NCBI GenBank assembly: GCA_012719235.1
Contig: JAAYAR010000124.1
Location: forward strand, 1-44,693
Length of the DNA stretch: 44,693 nucleotides
Direction: 5' to 3'
Source: Clostridiales bacterium
GTDB taxonomy: Bacteria; Bacillota; Clostridia; Oscillospirales; Oscillospiraceae
The translations under genes were made by a program, and so were the position numbers. Numbering within the stretch: the stretch's first letter is position 1; each line of letters begins with the position of its first letter. The notes under the pieces were generated by a model. That model was given only the letters and a program-made list of their open reading frames with translations, did not search any database and was not told the origin of the DNA. This document shows positions 16,310-23,753 of the stretch, piece after piece.

Positions 16310-17671
16310 TCAGCCGAAGGCTCTTGCGACCTGCATCATTATCGCGCACTCGATGCGCTTTTTAAACAGCCTGCATCCGTACTCATATGTGCCCGTGATG
16401 TCGCCCGAGGAGTGGAAAGCGTTTGCGGCGCAGCCGCCCGCGCAGTAGAGTTTTGCCCAGCACCGGGAGCACTCGGGGCGCGACGCGACGCTGCAGGATG
16501 AGAATTTGTCCCTCAGCTGCGTATTTGTCACCCCGTCCCAGACGCTGCCCATGCTGAACTCCGGCTCCCCGACGAACTGGTGGCAGGGATAGAGCTCGCC
16601 CCAGGGAGTAACAGCGAGGTATTCGCTGCCGGAGCCGCAGCCCGAGAGCCTCTTGTATATGCACGGGCCGTGCTCAAGGTCTATCATGTAGTGATAAAAA
16701 GTGAAAGGCCGCCCCTCCTTCTCGCGCCTGAGCATCTCTTTCGCAAGTATCTCATATTGCTCAAAAAGGGTCTCAAGATCGCTCTCGGTCAGGGCGCAGG
16801 GGTCGTCCGGGCTGCACACGACAGGTTCCATGCTCAGCTGCGTGAACCCCAGGTCGGCCATATGGAGCAGGTCGTTTGTGAAGTCGGTGTTATAGTGGGT
16901 ATATGTCCCGCGAATATAGTAGTCGCGCCCCTCTCTCGCCGCGGCGAATTTCCGGAATTTCGGGACGATCTCCGAGTAGCTGCCTGCACCCGAGTAGTTC
17001 TTTCGGAAGCGGTCGTTGGTCTCGGGCCTGCCATCAAGGCTCATAACGACGTTGTCCATCTCTCTGTTGCAAAAATCGATAACTTCGTCGTCCACCAGCA
17101 GCCCGTTTGTCGTCAGCGTGAACCTGAACCTTTTGCCGTGCTCCTTCTCCAGCCCGCGCGCGTATTCGACGAGCTTCTTCACGGTATCCCAGTTCATCAG
17201 AGGCTCACCGCCGAAGAAATCCACTTCAAGGTTCGTGCGGCCTCCGGAGTTCTCGACAAGAAAGTCGAGCGCCCGCGTGCCCACCTCGAGCGGCATCAGA
17301 GCGCGCTCCCCTTTGTATTTGCCCTGGCTCGCAAAGCAGTACTCGCAGCTGAGGTTGCACGTGTGCGCCACGTGCAGGCAGAGGGCCTTTATCTCCCCGC
17401 GCCGACCGTGCAGCGGCGCCGTCTTAGTCATCGTGTCCTCCGTGAAAAGCCGGTGGGCTTTCTTCAGCCCCTCGACCTCGGCGATGCAAGCCCCGACCTC
17501 CTCTTCGCCGACATCGTGGTATTTCGCGGTTATGAATGCGGTGATCTCCTCATGGGTGCTGCTCTCAAACATCGAGATCACGTCGTACGCCACGTCGTCA
17601 ACGGCATGCACGCTTCCGCTGTAAGTATCGAGTACTATATTGAATCCGTTCAGCTTGTACTGATGTATCAT
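16310..17671 (-). CDS. scfB: SCIFF ranthipeptide maturase (radical SAM, SPASM)
   Basis: Radical SAM enzyme that installs thioether cross-links in the SCIFF peptide encoded just upstream. 453 residues. Residues 1 to about 80 form a small peptide-recognition (RRE-like) domain. The [4Fe-4S]-SAM motif is HTCNLSCEYC with Cys105, Cys109 and Cys112. GGEP follows in the barrel. The C-terminal SPASM region carries many cysteines (CGSGSEY, PCHQF, CSVASRPECSRCWAKLYCAGGC) for two auxiliary clusters. It is 127 bases downstream of scfA, with a terminator-like hairpin between them. Characterised members (CteB) form a Cys-Thr thioether; the positions made here are unknown. Confidence 0.95.
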   Translation of the reverse strand: MIHQYKLNGFNIVLDTYSGSVHAVDDVAYDVISMFESSTHEEITAFITAKYHDVGEEEVGACIAEVEGLKKAHRLFTEDTMTKTAPLHGRRGEIKALCLHVAHTCNLSCEYCFASQGKYKGERALMPLEVGTRALDFLVENSGGRTNLEVDFFGGEPLMNWDTVKKLVEYARGLEKEHGKRFRFTLTTNGLLVDDEVIDFCNREMDNVVMSLDGRPETNDRFRKNYSGAGSYSEIVPKFRKFAAAREGRDYYIRGTYTHYNTDFTNDLLHMADLGFTQLSMEPVVCSPDDPCALTESDLETLFEQYEILAKEMLRREKEGRPFTFYHYMIDLEHGPCIYKRLSGCGSGSEYLAVTPWGELYPCHQFVGEPEFSMGSVWDGVTNTQLRDKFSSCSVASRPECSRCWAKLYCAGGCAANAFHSSGDITGTYEYGCRLFKKRIECAIMMQVARAFG

Positions 17672-17750
17672 TTTTTATCCCGTCAGCCGCCTTTTCGGGC
17701 GGTTAATATCGGCTCGCAGGGCTGCACATGCCCGCGTAGGCCGGACAGAG

Positions 17751-17778
17751 AAAAAGGCAGGATGACGCTCATCCCGCC
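17751..17778 (-). terminator. Partial terminator between scfA and scfB
   Basis: On the minus strand GGCGGGATGA (17778-17769) pairs with TCATCCTGCC (17765-17756) with one G-U, 3-base loop, followed by TTTTTC. It is placed 21 bases after the scfA stop, so most transcripts may end here, giving more precursor than maturase. Confidence 0.8.
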
Positions 17779-17798
17779 TCAATCGCCTTATCTTTTGT

Positions 17799-18062
17799 TC
17801 AGACGTTCTCGCAGGGCTGATTCGCGACGCCGCAGGAGGTCTTGCATGCCGACTGGCAGGACGTCCTGCACTCGCCGCAGCCGCCCTCGCCGCCGGCGAG
17901 ATCGCGCGTTTTAAGAGTGCGTATGCGGCCCGTGTTCTCGCAGGACTGGTTCGCGACGCCGCTGGAAGTCTTGCAGGCAGACTGGCAGGACGTGCGGCAC
18001 TCGCCGCAGCCGCCGCTCTCGCCGCAGAGCCCCCCCGTATTTAAAGTGAAAATATGTTTCAT
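17799..18062 (-). CDS. scfA: Tandem double SCIFF ranthipeptide precursor
   Basis: 87-residue precursor. SCIFF peptides are normally one unit of about 46 residues with six cysteines. Here two units follow each other in one frame with a period of 43 residues: unit 1 (1-43) begins MKHIFTLNT and unit 2 (44-86) begins with the related IRTLKTRD. Both contain GGCGECRTSCQSACKTS and end in VANQxCEN. Unit 2 has the classic six cysteines (62, 65, 69, 73, 77, 84). Unit 1 has Ser34 where unit 2 has Cys77, and an extra Cys13 earlier, so it also totals six. The ATG at 18062 has GGAGG 5 bases upstream; an in-frame upstream start is rejected. Function of SCIFF peptides is poorly known (quorum sensing has been suggested). 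Confidence 0.93.
   Translation of the reverse strand: MKHIFTLNTGGLCGESGGCGECRTSCQSACKTSSGVANQSCENTGRIRTLKTRDLAGGEGGCGECRTSCQSACKTSCGVANQPCENV
17805..18062 (-). repeat. 129-bp direct repeat inside scfA
   Basis: Two in-frame copies, 18062-17934 and 17933-17805. The cysteine-rich halves are very similar at DNA level (for example GACTGGCAGGACGT occurs in both on the plus strand); the leader halves have diverged more. This indicates an internal duplication, followed by divergence. Confidence 0.88.
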
Positions 18063-18100
18063 GTGAACCTCCAATGCAGATGAGCGCATATTGTCTTTTT

Positions 18101-18129
18101 TCTATATCACATCAGGCCTCTTTTGTCAA
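18101..18129 (-). promoter_or_regulatory. Sigma-A promoter of scfA
   Basis: On the minus strand TTGACA (18129-18124), 17-base spacer, TATAGA (18106-18101). The -35 overlaps the stop region of the upstream decarboxylase gene. It gives a leader of about 30 bases to the scfA start. Confidence 0.8.
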
Positions 18130-19526
18130 GATTGATCGGCAGTGACGCAGAGCATGCCCGGCTGCAGGCCCGCAGTTCCGCGAAGCGCAACACCCGCGCT
18201 CAGATACAGCTCTATCAATTCGATAAGTTCTTTTGAAACCGTCTCGCCCGGCACTATGAGCGGTATTCCGGGAGGATATGCCCACACGGCTTCGGTACTG
18301 ACCCTCCCTGCGGCGTCCCCGAAAGGCACGGCGACGCTCTTTTTTCGCCGCGCTTCGGCAGCGCCCATCGCCCTCCCGGGCAGTACGGGTGCGGGTACGG
18401 CCCTTACCTGCGCGAGCGATGCGGCCTTGTCGAGCCTTAACAGGGCGCTTGCGAGAGCGCTTAAGGATTCTGCGGAATCCCCCATCCCCGTCAACGCCAG
18501 GGCATAATTCACGGAGGACATCTCGGTCTCGATGCGGAACTCCTCCCTCAGCGCCCGCGACACCGAGGTGCCCGTCATATCCGTGCACGCCGTCGATATG
18601 ACTATCTTTGAATCGTCCCGAAGCCAGGCCGGGCCCTTTACAGAAAGCCTGCACAGCCTCTCTGTTCCGGCGTAGAATTCCCCGAGGTTCTCCCGCCAGA
18701 AACGAAACAGCTCGCCGCCCCGCTCCTGTATAAGGTCCACGCAGCCTGCGATCGAGGCCATGAGAACGTACGAAGGGCTGCTTGTTTCAAACACGGCGAG
18801 TGCCGAGCCGATCTCCCGCTCGTCAACAATATCCCCGTTGATATGCAGCGCTCCCGTTTGCGTGAGGCTCGGAAGAGTCTTGTGGAAGCTGTGCACGACG
18901 ATATCGGCCCCGGCGCGCACTGCCCCGCCTGGAAATCCGGAACCGAAACCGAGGTGAGCCCCGTGCGCTTCGTCGACGAGAAGAGGAATGCCCCTCCTGT
19001 GCGCCGCTGCACATATGCCCTCTATGTCACTTATGACGCCCTCATACGTCGGGCTGGTGACGACCACGAGCGCCGCGTCGGGGTTTTTATCAAGCAGTAT
19101 CTCAACGCTTTGCACGCTGACGGGACCCGAAATGCCCGTCTCTGTGTCGAATTCCGGCATTATGTAAACCGGCATGGCATCCAGGAGACCGAGGCCGTTA
19201 TAGACCGATCTGTGGCAGTTGCGGGCGCATATCACCTTGCCCCGCGGCGGCACGCAGGCATAGAGCGATGCAAGGATGCCGCAAGTGCTGCCGTTGACGA
19301 GCCAGAACGCGCGCCGGCTGCCCCACAGGGCGGCCGTCTTTTCCATGCCCTGTTTCAGGATCCCCTCCGCGCAGTGCAGGTCGTCAAGCCCGGGAATCTC
19401 CGTGACGTCAATATGGGCCGCCAGCTCCTCAAGATAGGGAGCCAGCCCGGTCCGCCGCTTGTGGCCGGGCATATGCATCGGCACCACGCCCTTCGTGGCG
19501 TTTTGTATATACTCAATAAGGTTCAA
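18126..19526 (-). CDS. Orn/Lys/Arg decarboxylase, group I PLP type
   Basis: Basic amino acid decarboxylase of the aspartate-aminotransferase-fold group (SpeA/CadA-like short form), making a polyamine or cadaverine from Arg, Orn or Lys; which one cannot be told. Seen: PMHMPGHKRR near residue 15, LVNGSTCGILA, VDEAHGAHLGFG with the PLP-binding Asp, and the Schiff-base lysine in HSFHKTLPSLTQTGAL. The small C-terminal domain has IPLIVPGE. 466 residues from the TTG at 19526, which gives the usual N-terminal length before the PGHK motif; a TTG at 19580 is an alternative, and no ATG fits. It lies directly upstream of scfA. Confidence 0.87.
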   Translation of the reverse strand: MNLIEYIQNATKGVVPMHMPGHKRRTGLAPYLEELAAHIDVTEIPGLDDLHCAEGILKQGMEKTAALWGSRRAFWLVNGSTCGILASLYACVPPRGKVICARNCHRSVYNGLGLLDAMPVYIMPEFDTETGISGPVSVQSVEILLDKNPDAALVVVTSPTYEGVISDIEGICAAAHRRGIPLLVDEAHGAHLGFGSGFPGGAVRAGADIVVHSFHKTLPSLTQTGALHINGDIVDEREIGSALAVFETSSPSYVLMASIAGCVDLIQERGGELFRFWRENLGEFYAGTERLCRLSVKGPAWLRDDSKIVISTACTDMTGTSVSRALREEFRIETEMSSVNYALALTGMGDSAESLSALASALLRLDKAASLAQVRAVPAPVLPGRAMGAAEARRKKSVAVPFGDAAGRVSTEAVWAYPPGIPLIVPGETVSKELIELIELYLSAGVALRGTAGLQPGMLCVTADQS

Positions 19527-19609
19527 AACAACAGCTCTCTTTCCCCGCCAGACCCGCGGCAGCACGGCTCCCGCGCGCAAAACCGGACGGATGAGCTCCT
19601 AAATACGCA

Positions 19610-19671
19610 AAGCCCCGAAACCGCCCGGCCCGACGATGAGCATATCGGGCGCGTGTGCGGTCCCGGGGCTT
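19610..19671 (-). terminator. Terminator-like hairpin after the 67-aa gene
   Basis: CGGGGCTT (19664-19671) and AAGCCCCG (19610-19617) are complementary and enclose a second inverted repeat CCCGA/TCGGG. On the minus strand the structure is followed by TGCGTATTT. It is 17 bases downstream of the small gene, so it may be that gene's terminator or an RNA element ahead of the decarboxylase. Confidence 0.5.
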
Positions 19672-19688
19672 GCCGTGTCCGGGAGCGG

Positions 19689-19892
19689 TCACAGCTGGTA
19701 AGGTACCCCGTCGATCACTTTGCCGTATACGACACCGGTGTCGGATTTCTTTGTGTCCTGCTTGTAAATATCGTACTCCCCGTTCTCTTTTTTCTCGGAG
19801 AGCCAATAGTCTACGCCGCAGCGGGAGACGCGCTTGCCGCTCATCATATCGCTCAGGTTGTCGACAATGAGTTTTGACGTTATCTTTTTCAT
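19689..19892 (-). CDS. Small hypothetical protein, 67 residues
   Basis: Not recognised. The 67-residue product is charged and soluble-looking: an N-terminal MKKITSKLIVDNLSDMM helix-like stretch, one cysteine, and a beta-type C-terminal half (VDYWLSEKKENGEYDIYK, then VVYGKVIDGVPYQL). No signal peptide or membrane segment. The ATG at 19892 follows AAAGGGAAAG; an in-frame start at 19916 lacks a site. It stands alone between tRNA-Arg and the decarboxylase. The regular amino acid composition and ribosome site make it likely to be real. Confidence 0.65.
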   Translation of the reverse strand: MKKITSKLIVDNLSDMMSGKRVSRCGVDYWLSEKKENGEYDIYKQDTKKSDTGVVYGKVIDGVPYQL

Positions 19893-20038
19893 TTCTTTCC
19901 CTTTCCCCCGAAACAATGCGGGACCTTTATGCCCATTTTCTGCGGTATATTTTACTATACTTTGGCCGAAACATCAATATTATTCCTCGGCACGGTATGG
20001 CGCGGTTCATTCGGGGACAAGATTTTTTTATGAAGGGC

Positions 20039-20067
20039 TTGCATTTCCCGACCCCGTGTGCTAATAT
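20039..20067 (+). promoter_or_regulatory. Promoter of tRNA-Arg
   Basis: TTGCAT (20039-20044), 17-base spacer, TAATAT (20062-20067), ending 16 bases before the tRNA 5' end. Confidence 0.65.
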
Positions 20068-20083
20068 ACCCTTTGCTGCAAAT

Positions 20084-20160
20084 GCGCTTGTAGCTCAGCT
20101 GGATAGAGTGACTGGCTACGAACCAGTAGGTCGGGGGTTCGAATCCCTCCAGGCGTGCCA
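20084..20160 (+). tRNA. tRNA-Arg(ACG)
   Basis: 77 bases with CCA encoded. Acceptor arm GCGCTTG with CAGGCGT (including G-U pairs), D arm GCTCAGCTGGATAGAGT, anticodon stem ACTGG/CCAGT around the loop CTACGAA, anticodon ACG at 20118-20120, and T arm with TTCGAAT. ACG (A34 edited to inosine) reads CGU/CGC/CGA. Confidence 0.96.
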
Positions 20161-20163
20161 GAA

Positions 20164-20196
20164 AAAACCCTGTAACCACAACGGTTGCAGGGTTTT
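20164..20196. terminator. Bidirectional terminator after tRNA-Arg
   Basis: CCCTGTAACC (20168-20177) pairs with GGTTGCAGGG (20183-20192), flanked by AAAA and TTTT that extend the stem. U-rich tails are present in both directions, so it can also end the convergent flavoprotein operon. Confidence 0.85.
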
Positions 20197-20317
20197 GGCT
20201 TTCATATCGCCGCTGATTTAATTCACGATCCGGCGCGCTGCCGCAAACGCCGGCGGGTATGGTTTTTGAAAAGAATACTATCCTGCCTGTCGAAATGCGG
20301 CGCCCACCGCACATGAG

Positions 20318-22294
20318 CTATATGTTTATCGCCGCGTTGAAGCCTTCATGTATCGCTTCTCCTATCGAGCGCGGCGCTTGTGCGTCGCCTGCGATATATA
20401 CCTCGGTCTCCGGCAGGAGATGACGGAACGCCTGTACCGTATCGCGCCGGGATACAAGCCCCGCCGCAATGAGCACGGTGTCGCATTTGTATTCTTCAAT
20501 GTCTCCGGTGCCGATAACCGTAAAAACGACTTTATCCTTATGAATGGAAACGAGCCTGCGATTTGTGGATATCTCCACGCTTTTCTCTTTGAGCAGTCTC
20601 AGCAGTTCTCTCGTTTCGCTCGTACCGCCGAGCGCCGGCACAAGTTCAAATACCCGGACGCTCTTCCCCCGGGACGACTGGGTCACAGCGCTCTCCAACC
20701 CGACGGAGCCTCCGCCGATGATCGCTATTTTGTCTCCGACAGGGCACTTGTTCATATCGGCGTCGGGCGCCCAGTGTACGTGAGGCAGATCGATGCCCGG
20801 TACTTCCGGCATAAACGGTTCGGCGCCCACCGCAATGATCAGCGCGTCGGGATTCAGTTCGCGGATCATATCGGGGGTCGCTTCCGTGCCGAGACGTATA
20901 TCGGCGCCGCACTCCATGACCTTTCGCTGAATATAATCCAGATAGTCCTTCATGTCCTGTTTCAGTTCCATCGCGGAGGCGGGGATCAGGTTTCCTCCGA
21001 CAACGTTTTCTTTTTCAAACAGGACCGGTTTATGTCCGCGCTCCAGCAGAGTAAGGGTCGCCTGCATACCTGCGGGACCCGCTCCGACAACAGCCACGGT
21101 TTTTCTGACGCGCGCGGGCCGCACGTATCCGTCCTCAAGCTCCGCTTCCCTGCCGAGCTTCGGGTTTACGGCGCACGCTACCGTTCGGATCTGACTGATA
21201 CGGTGCTCGCAATAGCCGCACCGCGTGCATGGCACGTGCTCCTCCGGTTTGTTCATCGCGTATTTGCGCGGCATATCGGGGTCTGCCATCAGGGGACGCG
21301 CCATAGCGCAGAAATCAGCCATGCCTTCGGCGATAAACCTCTCGGCATAATCGAGATTAGTAATGCCGGCTACGGCCGTGATCTTGCACTTAAGTATTTT
21401 TTTCAGTTCCGCGGCGTACCCGATATTGATCGCGCGGGGCATGTACATTTTCGGGGACCAATAGCGGAAGTATGCGATATCCGTGTGGAGTCCGCACGAT
21501 ACGTTCACGATATCGATCTTATCGTCGATCATCCGGAGGTATTCTTTTGTCTCTTCAAAGTGCATCCCGTCGGGATGGATCTCATCTGCGGAGACACGGA
21601 ACTCGATAACGAAGTCCTCACCGCACTTCCTGCGGATGCCGTCCAGGATCTCAATGCCGAACCTGGCGCGGTTTTCGAGGGTGCCGCCGTATTCGTCCGT
21701 ACGGTGATTATACAGCGGGCTGGTAAACTGCGCGATCAGATTTCCATGCCCGCCGTGTACGAGGCACATCCTGAACCCCGCAGCCTTGCAGCGGTACGCG
21801 GCGTCTATGTACATCCGCTGGACCTCGTGAATCTGATCGATGCTCATCTCCAGCGCGCGGACGGGTTCCCGCCCCGCCTGCGCCGCGCGTTTCAGCTCTT
21901 TAGGCATGTACTGCGAGGAAGGGCCGATCGCCGGAACTTTGTTGTACTCCCAATTAGTGTCAAGCCCCGCGTGGTTTATCTCCAGGGAGGCGAGCGCGCC
22001 GTAACGCCGGCACATCTCTGTAAAACGCCCGAGCCCGATGAGGTAGTCGTCGCTGCCGATCGCGACCTGCCTCGGCTCATCCTGCGCGTTCTCGATATCG
22101 ACCGTACAGTTGCCGAGGGTTATCACAGCCGCCCCTCCTCGGGCTGCGGCACGAAAATAGTCTATGTGTTCCGTCGTGAGGTATCCCTTTTCCGTAGTGA
22201 ATTTAGGCGACGTCGGAGCCATCTCTATCCTGTTTTTAAACTCCACTCCCCTGATCGTTATGGGCGAAAACACGTGCTTATAGTCGCTGCCCAC
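20318..22294 (-). CDS. OYE-type Fe-S flavoprotein (2,4-dienoyl-CoA reductase/BaiCD-BaiH-like), copy 1
   Basis: About 658 residues. N-terminal FMN TIM barrel (about 1-345) with FSPITIRGVEFKNRIEMAP and VHGGHGNLIAQFTSP, then NHRTDEYGGTLENRARF, hallmark of this family. A [4Fe-4S] site follows: CTRCGYC and a fourth Cys 12 residues on. The C-terminal half has an FAD-binding VAVVGAGPAGM and an NAD(P)-binding IAIIGGGSVGLE. These enzymes reduce an enone or dienoyl double bond with NAD(P)H through FAD, the cluster and FMN. The substrate is unknown; bile acids, aromatics and acyl-CoAs occur in the family. GTG at 22294 is favoured by AGGTGA 6 bases upstream; GTG at 22300 is possible. A close paralogue is at 25650-27644. 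Confidence 0.9.
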   Translation of the reverse strand: MGSDYKHVFSPITIRGVEFKNRIEMAPTSPKFTTEKGYLTTEHIDYFRAAARGGAAVITLGNCTVDIENAQDEPRQVAIGSDDYLIGLGRFTEMCRRYGALASLEINHAGLDTNWEYNKVPAIGPSSQYMPKELKRAAQAGREPVRALEMSIDQIHEVQRMYIDAAYRCKAAGFRMCLVHGGHGNLIAQFTSPLYNHRTDEYGGTLENRARFGIEILDGIRRKCGEDFVIEFRVSADEIHPDGMHFEETKEYLRMIDDKIDIVNVSCGLHTDIAYFRYWSPKMYMPRAINIGYAAELKKILKCKITAVAGITNLDYAERFIAEGMADFCAMARPLMADPDMPRKYAMNKPEEHVPCTRCGYCEHRISQIRTVACAVNPKLGREAELEDGYVRPARVRKTVAVVGAGPAGMQATLTLLERGHKPVLFEKENVVGGNLIPASAMELKQDMKDYLDYIQRKVMECGADIRLGTEATPDMIRELNPDALIIAVGAEPFMPEVPGIDLPHVHWAPDADMNKCPVGDKIAIIGGGSVGLESAVTQSSRGKSVRVFELVPALGGTSETRELLRLLKEKSVEISTNRRLVSIHKDKVVFTVIGTGDIEEYKCDTVLIAAGLVSRRDTVQAFRHLLPETEVYIAGDAQAPRSIGEAIHEGFNAAINI

Positions 22295-22434
22295 TGCCAC
22301 TCACCTGCCTGACATAATATGATCTTCTTCGCTGCAGCATTAAACAAAAGGGCTCTCCCGGCCGCGGTTCGTACCCGGCGATATTTCTTCTGTAATCAAT
22401 CGGAGCGATTTCGCAGATATCTCCTGTCAGAGCG

Positions 22435-22456
22435 CCGGCGGCATTCAAGCCGCCGG
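22435..22456 (-). other. Intercistronic hairpin in the flavoprotein operon
   Basis: Perfect 8-bp stem CCGGCGGC/GCCGCCGG with a 6-base loop in the 233-base gap between the URO-D gene and the flavoprotein gene. No U-run follows, so an RNA-processing or stability element is more likely than a terminator. I see nothing else in this gap. Confidence 0.45.
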
Positions 22457-22527
22457 TCTGCCTGTCGTCTTCATCCCGCATGCGTCTGATGTCCTTATCA
22501 CACCGCCGGGCCCGGCAGGGGACAGCC

Positions 22528-23589
22528 TCAGCGCCGCACGTGCGGACCCGAATACCGCTCTTTGCTGTATTCGTAGATCTCTTCCTCGATCGCGTAGTAT
22601 ATCTGCTCTACGGGACTGGATACCATAGCCAGCACACCCGGCCCCGGTACGGCATGGGCGCCGTATGTATCGACCATTTTGCGGGCGGCGGCGCGCGCTT
22701 CTTCCACGGTCATTTCCTGCGTCTGCGCCGTGCCCGGTCTTACACCGTGCTGGACTGTAATGCGATCCCCGTATTTTGCCAGGATAGCGCCGACGTCATT
22801 CAGGTCTGTCTGAATTTCGAGAGCGTCAAACCCTATCTCTTCCACCATATACGGAACAAACGGCTCTATAACTCCGCAGCAGTGGGCTATAAATTTTGTC
22901 CCTCGCGCATGTACCCCTTGGACAAAACGCTTTGTCGGTTCAAGTATCGTCCGCTCGAACGTATCCGTCGAGAAAAACGGGGCCCGCATCGTTCCCCAGT
23001 CGTCGGCGCAAACAACGTAATCGAATTCCATGTGGTCGCGCATATGGTTGAAAAGATCGATCTTAAAATCGGCGACTGCGAAGAGGTAGTCCTGCACCGT
23101 CTCCGGCTCGAGTATAAGGTCGACAAGAGCCTGCTCGAATCCCTCGATCATATGCAGACGCTCGAACAGACCGTTGCTCATCCTCATGCAGAGGGCGAGC
23201 GATTCGTCACGCCCCTCCATGAATTCAGCGGCTTCGGCGGCCCAGTCAAAGCTGTCGAGGTCCGGCCATACGATCTTTTCTCTCCACTCCGTCACGCAGT
23301 TCAGCACGTTGCCCTGCGGAGTATTTGATCCGTAAGCCGGGGAATATTTGTATCTGACGCCGAACCAGTCCGTCGTATCCATCGTGCGCTCGTGCGCAGG
23401 CGGACTGTCATGGGCGATCTTTGATCCGAACAGCTGCGAAGAGGCGCCGATATTCGGCATCCAGAGAGGCTTTTTATGATTCAATGCCATCATCAGGTTT
23501 TCTCTCGGCGTCACAGGGTAGTCACGTTTGACCGGAGCCCATGACTTTGGGGTGAGTGCCGACGGCGATGCCGTTGATAATCCTGCCAT
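22528..23589 (-). CDS. URO-D family protein (methyltransferase-like)
   Basis: 353 residues of the uroporphyrinogen decarboxylase superfamily, which includes true HemE and the MtaA/MtbA-type methyltransferases that move methyl groups between corrinoid proteins or substrates and coenzymes. It is not HemE-like: no heme genes are near and the N-terminal catalytic pattern is absent. The segment FIAHCCGVIEPF (His236, Cys237, Cys238) is the position of the zinc-binding motif in the methyltransferase branch. GGGAGG lies 7 bases upstream of the ATG at 23589. It sits between two flavoproteins in one operon, suggesting processing of one small molecule, possibly a methoxylated aromatic. No corrinoid protein is in the window. 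Confidence 0.82.
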   Translation of the reverse strand: MAGLSTASPSALTPKSWAPVKRDYPVTPRENLMMALNHKKPLWMPNIGASSQLFGSKIAHDSPPAHERTMDTTDWFGVRYKYSPAYGSNTPQGNVLNCVTEWREKIVWPDLDSFDWAAEAAEFMEGRDESLALCMRMSNGLFERLHMIEGFEQALVDLILEPETVQDYLFAVADFKIDLFNHMRDHMEFDYVVCADDWGTMRAPFFSTDTFERTILEPTKRFVQGVHARGTKFIAHCCGVIEPFVPYMVEEIGFDALEIQTDLNDVGAILAKYGDRITVQHGVRPGTAQTQEMTVEEARAAARKMVDTYGAHAVPGPGVLAMVSSPVEQIYYAIEEEIYEYSKERYSGPHVRR

Positions 23590-23753
23590 TTAAGTTCCTC
23601 CCGATCGTTTTTCGGAGCCGTCAGGCTTTTCCGAATCATAGAACTCACTGCTGCGTCGGCACAGCTCCGCGGGCGCCGTCCGGAATATTTCCGTTTCACG
23701 GTGCATATCGGAGATGCGGCACTCCCCACCGGGCGCGTAAATGTCTGAGGACT

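Noticed and set aside
16580..17914. 444-codon plus-strand frame opposite scfB and scfA
   Set aside because: Shadow of the maturase gene; spans the scfA-scfB junction and its hairpins, no ribosome site.
17799..18062. CRISPR-like or simple tandem array
   Set aside because: The repeat is two in-frame copies of a SCIFF peptide, without spacers, and is explained as gene-internal duplication.
20348..22312. 654-codon open frame on the plus strand
   Set aside because: It is the antisense shadow of the OYE-type flavoprotein, whose motifs are unambiguous. The translated antisense frame has no family features and no ribosome site.
22528..23589. Annotation as heme biosynthesis HemE
   Set aside because: The protein belongs to the wider URO-D superfamily, but context has no heme genes and the motifs fit the methyltransferase-like branch better.
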